Source: Azospirillum sp.
GTDB taxonomy: Bacteria > Pseudomonadota > Alphaproteobacteria > Azospirillales > Azospirillaceae
Length of the DNA stretch: 64,000 bases
Assembly (NCBI GenBank): GCA_027486405.1
Contig: JAIXPD010000024.1
Span: 186,001-250,000, forward strand
Reading direction: 5' to 3'
Shown here: positions 24,764-32,568 of the stretch, piece after piece
How positions within the stretch are numbered: position 1 is the first letter of the stretch
Layout of the letters: every line of letters begins with the position of its first letter
The notes under the pieces: generated by a model
Told to the model about the DNA's origin: nothing
Database searches by the model: none
What the model saw: only the letters and a program-made list of their open reading frames with translations
Made by a program: the position numbers and the translations under genes

Positions 24764-25555
24764 TCAACGACAGCGGACGAGCGTGGCGGCGAAGCTGGAG
24801 GGCGCTTCCAGACGAAGGGTCAACCGATCCAAACGCGGGGTTTCCGCCGCGTCCAAGCGCAGATGGGCGGCAGGCTGTCCATTGACGTTGACCAATTGAA
24901 CGCCCTGGCTGAAATCGGTGGTCGCGGCCAAACGGCCTTCGATCGGCAATTCCGGCAGGCGTGGATCGACGAGCGATGCCCCCTGCTCCCGCGTCACCTC
25001 GAAATACGAGTTGCGGCAATCGTCCATCGGGGCGCGGTTCACCGGGTCCGCCTTGGCCCAACGTCCGACCAGCACATTGACGGAGACGGGACGCGTCAAC
25101 GTGGCTGGGCGCTGGGACACGGTCACGATCCGGGGCGCGGCGGCGTCGGTGATGGTCAGGGGCGTGCCCGTCACCGGCTTGGTCCGCGCGACACGCTGTC
25201 CCTCAAGCTGGCTGGCGCGGGTGACAAGGCTGTGCAGAACGCATTCCGCCTTGGCCTTGGTCGCCACGGGATTGTCCAGGTCCGGCGCCGCCACCGGACA
25301 AATGTCGTTGCGGCGGGACAGCCACAGGGTTTGCTCCGCGTCGATGGCCAGCCGCCCATCGGCGTTGGTGGTTTCCCCCAAAGCGGCCAAGGCGGCATCA
25401 ACCGCAGTCGCCGCCTTGGACAGCGCCTCGTCGCGGCAGATCAGGTGCGACACCGGCGTGTCCGGTGCGGAACAGGTCCCGGCGCTGGCAGCAGACCCAG
25501 CCATCACCCCGATCCCCACAACCACCGCAGCCGCGCCAAACCGAATGGATCGCAT
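24764..25555 (-). CDS. Secreted LprI/DUF1311-like protein
   Basis: 263 residues from ATG 25555, chosen because GAGGGAGAGGGACGG precedes it. Signal peptide MRSIRFGAAAVVVGIGVMAG, cleaved near ASAG. The first third of the mature protein fits the lysozyme-inhibitor LprI N-terminal (DUF1311) pattern: C...PVSHLICRDEALSKAATAVDAAL and LWLSRRNDIC with paired Cys. The remaining 170 residues contain two more Cys (DDCRNSYFEV and VRCR at the end) and no recognised domain. Thirteen bases separate it from the upstream unknown gene, so the two are probably co-transcribed. A lysozyme-binding role is only a family-level guess. Confidence 0.75.
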   Translation of the reverse strand: MRSIRFGAAAVVVGIGVMAGSAASAGTCSAPDTPVSHLICRDEALSKAATAVDAALAALGETTNADGRLAIDAEQTLWLSRRNDICPVAAPDLDNPVATKAKAECVLHSLVTRASQLEGQRVARTKPVTGTPLTITDAAAPRIVTVSQRPATLTRPVSVNVLVGRWAKADPVNRAPMDDCRNSYFEVTREQGASLVDPRLPELPIEGRLAATTDFSQGVQLVNVNGQPAAHLRLDAAETPRLDRLTLRLEAPSSFAATLVRCR

Positions 25556-25568
25556 CCGTCCCTCTCCC

Positions 25569-26495
25569 TCACGACGCCGGAAACGCTTCCAGCACCGCTT
25601 TGACCTGGCGCTGAAAATCCTGATCGCTGCGATAACGCGCCACGACCGACTTGTCACGCTCCACGAAGAACATCATCGTTTCGCGGTTGGGCATGGAGCG
25701 CGGCACGGGCTTGTCCAAAAGCTCTCCGTTCCAATCGATCCGCGCCATGAAATACACCGCGCGGGCAAACAGCATGAACAGCTTGTTGTCGGGCACAAGC
25801 TTTTCACGGCGAATCAGAGCGTAAAGATAATAATTCCGACCATGGAAATAGCTGGTGTAAATCGCCTGAAGCGCCGCAAATTTCTCATCTGGCGTGTTCA
25901 GCTTCTTGATGGCCTTTTCCATTTTGAAGCCGGCAAAAAAATACTCTCTTGCCTCGTGCTCAAAGGAAAAGGGGCTGCCCTTGACCAACCCCATTTGCTC
26001 GGCGTAGCGCTTCAACGCCTTGTTCATCAGAAGTTCCAGGTAACGCTGCTCGATCTTCAGCGTGTCGGGAATCTGCGGCAGCATGTCGAACACATGGCGC
26101 AGATGGTACGGGTGCCGAACAACGATGATCGGCACCGACAGATCCTTCCGTTTCGCCGGAGCGCGCTTTTCCGCCACCAGAGTGATGGCGGGCGACAGAG
26201 ACGCCATCGTCGCCTGGATCATGTCGTGCAGCTTCCAGCGCAGACGGGTGTCGGCCGATTGGCTGCCCAGACTGAACCGGGCCAGCATCCGTTTCATCCG
26301 GCTGCCGAAGGTTTCCTTTGGCAGTTTGTTGGTGGGCAGATCGGGAACCACCAACGGGTTACCAAGAATGTCATTTGTTGGCGGTAAGGGTTTGAAATTA
26401 AAGTACTTCCCTGTCACCACGCCACGGCCTGCCCCACCCATCCCGCCAGCGGATGGGGACCCGCCATCAAAGGAGGAGGCCGCCAACGACACCAT
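25569..26495 (-). CDS. Unrecognised basic protein
   Basis: 308 residues, no signal peptide or membrane helix. A Gly/Ser-rich N-terminus (about 1-30) is followed by a Lys/Arg-rich helical body with many aromatic residues, e.g. YFAGFKMEKAIKKLN-like and SYFHGRNYYLYALIRREKL segments. I recognise no domain. Codon choice is less GC-rich than in neighbouring genes (several AAA, TTT and AAT codons), which may mean recent acquisition. The true start could be internal. It runs into the LprI-like gene 13 bases downstream and is divergent from the transglutaminase-DUF2126 gene. Confidence 0.7.
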   Translation of the reverse strand: MVSLAASSFDGGSPSAGGMGGAGRGVVTGKYFNFKPLPPTNDILGNPLVVPDLPTNKLPKETFGSRMKRMLARFSLGSQSADTRLRWKLHDMIQATMASLSPAITLVAEKRAPAKRKDLSVPIIVVRHPYHLRHVFDMLPQIPDTLKIEQRYLELLMNKALKRYAEQMGLVKGSPFSFEHEAREYFFAGFKMEKAIKKLNTPDEKFAALQAIYTSYFHGRNYYLYALIRREKLVPDNKLFMLFARAVYFMARIDWNGELLDKPVPRSMPNRETMMFFVERDKSVVARYRSDQDFQRQVKAVLEAFPAS

Positions 26496-26678
26496 CGTTC
26501 ACATCACCCCGTTGTCATCGCTGTTGCCTGGATTGTCATCTATATACTGTCGATCGCGAACGGATGAAAGCCATGCCGCCTTTGCCGCGCAAGATCGTGA
26601 CTTTTTCGCAACTGCGGTAAGGTCCGTCCGCACGCCCCCTGTTGGCGTGGAAAGTTCAATGATACCGTGATGAACGAA

Positions 26679-26697
26679 GCGTTGGATGAACCAACGC
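26679..26697. repeat. Small perfect inverted repeat upstream of the transglutaminase-DUF2126 gene
   Basis: GCGTTGG and CCAACGC flank the 5-base ATGAA, 35 bases before the start of the large transglutaminase gene. It could be an operator or a 5' leader hairpin; nothing else supports a function. Confidence 0.3.
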
Positions 26698-26732
26698 ACA
26701 AGACATTTGAACAGGCATGAGGTGGGGTACAC

Positions 26733-29700
26733 ATGGCGATCCACGTCGCGTTGAACCACAAGACCATTTACCGTTACGACCGGCTGGTCTCTCTCGGTCC
26801 ACAGATCGTTCGCCTTCGCCCCGCGCCGCATTGTCGGACGCCCATTCTCAGCTACTCCCTGCGGGTTACGCCCAAACAGCATTTCCTGAACTGGCAGCAG
26901 GATCCGCAATCCAACTACCAGGCCCGTTTCGTCTTCCCGGAAAAGACCCGCGAATTCATCGTCGAGGTCGATCTGGTCGCGGAAATCGCCTCGATCAACC
27001 CGTTCGATTTCTTTTTGGAGGAAAAGGCGACCTTCTTTCCCTTCGATTACGAAGATTGGTTGAAGAAGGAGTTGCGCCCCTATCTGGAAACCGAACCGGT
27101 CGAACCGGCGCTGGCGGCCTACATCGCGGACATCCCGCGCGACAAGACCGCGACGATTGATTTCATCATCGCGATCAACCAACGGCTTCAGCAGGACATC
27201 GGTTACGTCATCCGGCTGGAACCGGGGATCCAGACCTGCGAGGAGACGCTGACCAAGCGCACCGGATCCTGCCGCGATTCGGCGTGGCTGCTGGTCCAGA
27301 TTCTCCGCCATATGGGTTTGGCCGCGCGGTTCGTCTCCGGCTACCTCATCCAGCTCACCGCCGACCAGAAGGCGTTGGACGGGCCGTCGGGAACCGAAAC
27401 CGACTTCACCGACCTGCACGCCTGGACGGAAGTCTTCCTGCCCGGTGCCGGTTGGGTCGGGCTGGATCCCACCTCCGGCCTGCTGGCGGGCGAAGGCCAC
27501 ATCCCGCTTGCCTGCACCCCCGACGCGTCGTCCGCCGCCCCCATCTCCGGTCTCGTCGATGAGGCGGAGGTGGAGTTCGATCACAAGATGTCGGTGACGC
27601 GGATTTACGAAGCGCCGCGCGTCACCAAACCCTACACCCCGCAACAATGGTCGGCCATCGAAGCCCTCGGCCACCGGGTGGACGAGGATTTGAAGACGGG
27701 CGACGTCCGCCTGACCATGGGCGGCGAGCCGACCTTCGTGTCGATCGACGACATGGAGGGGGCCGAGTGGAACACCGCCGCCGTCGGCCCGAACAAGCGC
27801 CGTCTGGCCGCCGATCTGGTCCATCGCATGATGGCCCGCTTCGCCCCCGGCGGCCTGCTGCATTTCGGCCAGGGCAAATGGTATCCGGGCGAATCCCTGC
27901 CGCGCTGGGCGATGACCGTCTATTGGCGGCGCGACGGCGAGGCGCTGTGGGCCAACACCGACCTTCTGGCGCGCGAGAACGTCGATTACGGCCACACCGC
28001 GCAGGACGCGGGCGTGTTCCTGGTGACGCTGGCCAAGCGATTGGGCGTCGATCCCACGGTCGTGCTCGCCGCCTATGAGGATTCCTGGTACTATTTGAAC
28101 AAGGAAGCCAAGCTGCCGGTCAACGTCGATCCGCTGGAAAGCAAGCTGGACGACAAGGAGGAGCGGGCGCGTCTGGCCCGTGTCTTCACCAAGGGCCTGA
28201 ACGAACCGGTCGGCTTCGCCATGCCGATCAACCGCCGCATGACCCAGAAAGGGCCGGTGTGGTTGTCCAGCACCTGGCCGCTGCGTCAGGAAAAGCTGGT
28301 GTTGATCCCTGGCGACAGCCCGGTCGGCTACCGTCTGCCGCTGGGGTCCCTGCCCTGGGTGTCGAAAAGCGATTACCCCTACGCCTGGGAAACCGATCCG
28401 TTCGAGGAGCGGGATCCCCTGCCCCCGCACCCGCTCCAGCGCAGCCAGGACAGCCGCCGCGCCCCGCGCGATTCCAACCGGGGTGTGCACGGCGAAGCCC
28501 GCGAGGCCCAGCGCCAACGCGTGATGGCCGAGGTCCGCGCCGACATCCCGGAGGAAGGGAAATCCGCCTGGTGGGTCGTGCGCACCGCGCTGACCTGCGA
28601 GGCGCGCAACGGCCGCCTGCACCTGTTCATGCCGCCGATGAGCACGCTGGAAGACTACATCGCCATGCTGGCGGAGATCGAGGCGACCGCCGTCGAACTC
28701 GACATGCCGGTGGTGATCGAAGGCTACCAGCCGCCGAAGGATCCGCGCCTCAACTCGCTGGCCGTCACCCCCGATCCCGGCGTGATCGAGGTGAACATCC
28801 ACCCGGCCCACAGTTGGGACGAGCTGGTGCGCAACACCATCGATCTCTATGAGGACGCCCGGCAATCGCGCCTGTGCGCCGAAAAATTCATGATCGACGG
28901 TCGCCATTCCGGAACCGGCGGCGGCAACCATGTGGTGATGGGCGGGGCGACGGCGGCCGACAGCCCGTTCCTGCGCCGCCCGGATCTGCTGCGCAGCCTC
29001 ATCACCTATTGGCAGAACCACCCGGCGCTGTCCTATGTCTTCTCGGGCATGTTCATCGGCCCGACCAGCCAGGCCCCGCGCGTGGACGAGGCACGCGACG
29101 ACCAGCTTTACGAGCTGGAGATCGCCTTCAACCAGATCGACCAGCAGCTTGGCACCTACGGCCAATGCCCGCCCTGGATGATCGACCGCATCCTGCGCAA
29201 CCTGTTGGTGGATGTGCAGGGCAACACCCACCGCGCCGAATTCTGCATCGACAAGCTCTATTCACCCGACAGCTCGACCGGGCGTCTGGGCCTGGTCGAG
29301 TTCCGCGCCTTTGAAATGCCGCCGCACGCGGAAATGAGCCTGACGCAACAGCTTCTGATGCGGGCGCTGGTCGCGCGCTTCTGGACGTCGCCCTACAAGG
29401 GGCGGCTGGTGCGTTGGGGCAACGAACTGCACGACCGTTTCATGCTGCCCCATTTCGTGCAGCAGGATTTGGCCGACGTGTTGCAGGATTTGCGCGACCA
29501 TGGCTATCCGTTCCAGGAATCCTGGTTTGCGCCGCATCTGAACTTCCGCTTCCCGGTCTATGGGCAGGTGAATCAGCGCGGCATCAGCCTGGAACTGCGC
29601 ATGGCGCTGGAACCCTGGCACGTCCTGGGCGAGGAGCCGGGTGGCGGCGGGACCGTCCGCTACGTCGACAGTTCGGTGGAACGGGTGCAGGTGCGCGTGA

Positions 29701-30089
29701 GCGGCCTGATCGACGCCCGTTACGCCATCACCTGCAACGGCCGCCGCGTGCCCCTGATCCCGACCGGGACCGAGGGCGAGTTCGTCGGCGGCGTCCGGTA
29801 CCGCGCGTGGCAACCGCCGTCCTGCCTGCACCCGACCATTCCGGTTCACACCCCGCTCGTCTTCGACATCGTCGACAGTTGGGCGGGCCGGTCGATCGGC
29901 GGCTGCACCTATCACGTCATGCATCCGGGTGGGCGCAATTACGAAACCTTCCCGGTCAACGCCAACGAGGCGGAAGGGCGGCGTCTGGCCCGCTTCTTCC
30001 CCTTCGGCCACACGCCGGGACCGATGAACACGCCGCTGGAAGAGCGCAACCCGCAATTCCCGATGACCCTGGATCTGCGCCGGGGCTGA
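26733..30089 (+). CDS. Transglutaminase-like protein with DUF2126 domain
   Basis: Large 1118-residue cytoplasmic protein. An N-terminal bacterial transglutaminase-associated region (about 1-90, HKTIYRYDRLVSLGPQIVRLRP) precedes a papain-like transglutaminase core with catalytic Cys in RTGSCRDSAWL (about residue 179) and His in DLHAWTEVFLPGAGW (about 230). The rest (about 330-1110) is DUF2126, with GGEPTFVSIDD, IEVNIHPAHSWDEL, RHSGTGGGNHVVMGG and FRAFEMPPHAEMSL. Families of this kind cluster with the ATP-grasp/alpha-E genes found downstream and have been proposed to build or attach peptides; the product is unknown. Ribosome site GAGGTGGGG precedes the ATG. Confidence 0.93.
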   Translation: MAIHVALNHKTIYRYDRLVSLGPQIVRLRPAPHCRTPILSYSLRVTPKQHFLNWQQDPQSNYQARFVFPEKTREFIVEVDLVAEIASINPFDFFLEEKATFFPFDYEDWLKKELRPYLETEPVEPALAAYIADIPRDKTATIDFIIAINQRLQQDIGYVIRLEPGIQTCEETLTKRTGSCRDSAWLLVQILRHMGLAARFVSGYLIQLTADQKALDGPSGTETDFTDLHAWTEVFLPGAGWVGLDPTSGLLAGEGHIPLACTPDASSAAPISGLVDEAEVEFDHKMSVTRIYEAPRVTKPYTPQQWSAIEALGHRVDEDLKTGDVRLTMGGEPTFVSIDDMEGAEWNTAAVGPNKRRLAADLVHRMMARFAPGGLLHFGQGKWYPGESLPRWAMTVYWRRDGEALWANTDLLARENVDYGHTAQDAGVFLVTLAKRLGVDPTVVLAAYEDSWYYLNKEAKLPVNVDPLESKLDDKEERARLARVFTKGLNEPVGFAMPINRRMTQKGPVWLSSTWPLRQEKLVLIPGDSPVGYRLPLGSLPWVSKSDYPYAWETDPFEERDPLPPHPLQRSQDSRRAPRDSNRGVHGEAREAQRQRVMAEVRADIPEEGKSAWWVVRTALTCEARNGRLHLFMPPMSTLEDYIAMLAEIEATAVELDMPVVIEGYQPPKDPRLNSLAVTPDPGVIEVNIHPAHSWDELVRNTIDLYEDARQSRLCAEKFMIDGRHSGTGGGNHVVMGGATAADSPFLRRPDLLRSLITYWQNHPALSYVFSGMFIGPTSQAPRVDEARDDQLYELEIAFNQIDQQLGTYGQCPPWMIDRILRNLLVDVQGNTHRAEFCIDKLYSPDSSTGRLGLVEFRAFEMPPHAEMSLTQQLLMRALVARFWTSPYKGRLVRWGNELHDRFMLPHFVQQDLADVLQDLRDHGYPFQESWFAPHLNFRFPVYGQVNQRGISLELRMALEPWHVLGEEPGGGGTVRYVDSSVERVQVRVSGLIDARYAITCNGRRVPLIPTGTEGEFVGGVRYRAWQPPSCLHPTIPVHTPLVFDIVDSWAGRSIGGCTYHVMHPGGRNYETFPVNANEAEGRRLARFFPFGHTPGPMNTPLEERNPQFPMTLDLRRG

Positions 30090-30329
30090 TCGGCGTCGCG
30101 TGGGTTTGAGTCGCGCGTGGGTGGCCTTGCCGGTCCCCACGCACGAACACACCATCCGCGCCAAGCGGGAGAAAAAGGCGAATTGGCCGCGCCGATTCCC
30201 TGCTCTTGTATGAAAACACGTCTTTTTGCGATCAATTCCACAATAGAACTACGCGCATCGCGATTATCAATCCTACCCTCAAGGCTGGAAGGCGACACGC
30301 CATCAACCTGCTTGGGGGAAACAACAGGG

Positions 30330-32330
30330 ATGAAAGCCAAACTTCTCGCCGCCGCCGCGCTGGGCAGCCTGCTGGTCAGCGCCTGCGCGGAGCAGCCGCA
30401 ACCGCCGCGCCCGGTCCCGGTCAAGCCGCCGACGCAAATCGATGGCGTCTGGTATCTGGACCAGAATTGGACGCAGGACGCGCGCCAGTGGTATTACAAC
30501 ACCACGCAAGGCTCGCAGATCATGCGCTATGACTGGTTCATGGCCTTGCAGGATCCGCAGACCAAGGAACCCTTCGTCAAAAGCGTTCCGCGTTACGGCT
30601 ACACGGCGGGCAGCCCCAGCAAGTGGAACCCGGACCTGCTGCCGCTCGGCTTCGTCAAGGACACCGATCCGGACAAGACCGAATGGATCGGCATGACCTG
30701 CGCGGCCTGCCACACCGGCGATGTGCGGGTGAACGGCAAGACCCTGCGGGTGGACGGCGCCGTCACCACCGGCGACCTTTATGGCTTCATCAGCGGCCTG
30801 AGCGCGGCGGTGCACGCCACCGTCACCGACAACGCCGCGTTCGAGGCGTTCGCCGCCAAGGTGCTTGGCCCCACCGCCATCGACACCAAGAAGATCGCCC
30901 TCTACAACCAGTTGAAGGCGTTCGACAAGTCCTTTGCGACCTTTGTGGCGCAGAGCACGCCCGACACCCCATGGGGGCCGATGCGCACCGACGCGTTCGG
31001 CATGATCTTCAACCGCGTGTCGGTGATCGACCTCAACATCCCCCAGAACAACCGCGCGCCCAACGCCCCGGTCAGCTACCCCTATCTGTGGGACGCGCCG
31101 CACCAGCCGAAGGTTCAGTGGAACGGCCTGCTCGACAACAAGAATTCGTTCGAAGCGCTGGGCCGCAACGCGGGCGAGGTGCTGGGCGTGTTTGGCAAGG
31201 TCACGCTGAAGCCGCCCAAGGACAGCGGCCATTACTATTATGATTCGACGGTGCGCGGTCAGAATCTGGTGGCGATGGAAAACCAGCTTCGCAAGCTGCG
31301 CTCGCCGGTGTGGCCGGACAGCATCGCGGGCAACATCGACATCGTGAAGGCGGCGGCCGGTCAGGATCTCTACAAGCAGAATTGCGAGAGCTGCCACGCG
31401 GTGCTGCCGCGCGACATGACCTACACCACCGCGCCGATCACCATGGTCCCGCTGTTCAATTGGGCCAAGCCGGACGATCCCAGCGCGGTCATCGCCGCCT
31501 TTGGCATGATCTGCGCCAAGGGCGTGGACGCGGCTGTCGCGGCCAAGATGATCACGGTGAATTACGCCGCCGATCCCAAGATGGCGGTGGACGCGCTGTG
31601 TCGGCAATCCAACACCGGGGCCATCGCCGGAGTTGCGATGCCGCCGAAGCTGCTGGGCGGGACCCCGCTGAAGAATCCCGATCTGGCCGCGACCCTGCTG
31701 TCGAACGCGGTCATCGGTGCCGTGTTCGGCGACATCGCCAAGAACCCCGAACTGATCGGCGATCTGCTGCTGGGCGACGACGCCCCGGCCCCCTGGGCGT
31801 CGAACAGCTGGTCGGACAAGAAGGCCGCCAGCGGCAGCAAGAAGACGTTGAGCACCACCCCGCTGGTGACGGCCGGTGCCCCTGCCACCGAAGACCACAA
31901 GAAGCTCGCCACCATCCTGAGCGGGGCCGCCAAGACGGTGGCCACCGCCAAGGAAGCCGACACCACCTCGACCAGCAAGGCCGAAGCGGCGGCGAAGGCG
32001 GCGGAGAGCCTCGCCACCACCATCAAGACGCTGCTGGCCTACAAGGCCCGCCCGCTTGATGGCGTGTGGGCGACCGCGCCCTACATGCACAACGGTTCGG
32101 TGCCGAATCTCTATGAACTGATGCTGCCGGTGGCCGAACGGTCGGCGACCTTCAAGATGGGGACCATCGGCATCGACCCGGTCAAGGTTGGCGTGGACAC
32201 CCGCGCGGCGGACAACAATTTTGTGTTCGACACCAGCAAGCCCGGCAACCGCAACACCGGTCACGAGTATGGGGCCACGCTGACCGACAGCCAGCGTTGG
32301 CAGCTTCTGGAATATCTGAAGACTTTGTAA
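30330..32330 (+). CDS. RoxA-like dihaem c-type cytochrome lipoprotein
   Basis: 666 residues. A short signal peptide ends in a lipobox, LLVSAC (Cys about residue 19), so the protein is probably anchored to a membrane facing the periplasm. Two c-haem sites: CAACH (about 124-128, in GMTCAACHTGDV) and CESCH (about 352-356). The block around LPLGFVKD then TCAACHTG, and PLDGVWATAPYMHNGSVPNLYELMLP near the C-terminus, resemble the dihaem oxygenase/peroxidase superfamily that includes rubber oxygenase RoxA and MauG/cytochrome c peroxidases. A Lys/Ala/Thr/Ser-rich stretch (about 490-570) is low complexity. The ATG has GGGGGA upstream. Substrate unknown. Confidence 0.85.
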   Translation: MKAKLLAAAALGSLLVSACAEQPQPPRPVPVKPPTQIDGVWYLDQNWTQDARQWYYNTTQGSQIMRYDWFMALQDPQTKEPFVKSVPRYGYTAGSPSKWNPDLLPLGFVKDTDPDKTEWIGMTCAACHTGDVRVNGKTLRVDGAVTTGDLYGFISGLSAAVHATVTDNAAFEAFAAKVLGPTAIDTKKIALYNQLKAFDKSFATFVAQSTPDTPWGPMRTDAFGMIFNRVSVIDLNIPQNNRAPNAPVSYPYLWDAPHQPKVQWNGLLDNKNSFEALGRNAGEVLGVFGKVTLKPPKDSGHYYYDSTVRGQNLVAMENQLRKLRSPVWPDSIAGNIDIVKAAAGQDLYKQNCESCHAVLPRDMTYTTAPITMVPLFNWAKPDDPSAVIAAFGMICAKGVDAAVAAKMITVNYAADPKMAVDALCRQSNTGAIAGVAMPPKLLGGTPLKNPDLAATLLSNAVIGAVFGDIAKNPELIGDLLLGDDAPAPWASNSWSDKKAASGSKKTLSTTPLVTAGAPATEDHKKLATILSGAAKTVATAKEADTTSTSKAEAAAKAAESLATTIKTLLAYKARPLDGVWATAPYMHNGSVPNLYELMLPVAERSATFKMGTIGIDPVKVGVDTRAADNNFVFDTSKPGNRNTGHEYGATLTDSQRWQLLEYLKTL

Positions 32331-32356
32331 TCGGTCTTTTTCCGTTGAGTGAAACA

Positions 32357-32390
32357 GGGGGTGCGCCGATCCCGGGCGCACCCCTTTTTG
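32357..32390 (+). terminator. Rho-independent terminator after the dihaem cytochrome gene
   Basis: GGGGTGCGCC pairs with GGCGCACCCC around GATCCCG, followed by TTTTTG. It separates the cytochrome transcript from the downstream ATP-grasp gene. Confidence 0.9.
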
Positions 32391-32482
32391 TTTGGGATAC
32401 GATCATTTTTGGTCGGGGATCGCGTGCGCATTCGTAACTTTTGGTGTCGCCAACCTTGCATCGCGGGGCGGGGACGTTCACA

Positions 32483-32507
32483 GTGTTGCTCTGTTCCTAG
32501 GCAACAC
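32483..32507. promoter_or_regulatory. Inverted repeat in the leader of the ATP-grasp/alpha-E gene
   Basis: GTGTTGC (32483-32489) and GCAACAC (32501-32507) form a perfect 7-bp dyad with an 11-base spacer, 60 bases before the ATG used for the next gene. Spacing fits either a regulator dimer site or an RNA hairpin. No clear -35/-10 pair was found in this 238-base gap. Confidence 0.3.
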
Positions 32508-32568
32508 ACCTCATAAGACCTTGTCCCAGCCCGATCAGCCCCCCGCCGCATCGACCCAATCCCCCTTG

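Noticed and set aside
26670-26720. 16-codon ORF (MNEALDEPTHKTFEQA) before the transglutaminase-DUF2126 gene
   Set aside because: No ribosome site and no biased composition; likely chance within the leader.
26499-29231. 910-residue minus-strand ORF
   Set aside because: Antisense to the transglutaminase-DUF2126 gene; composition rich in Gly, His, Gln and Arg with no motif.
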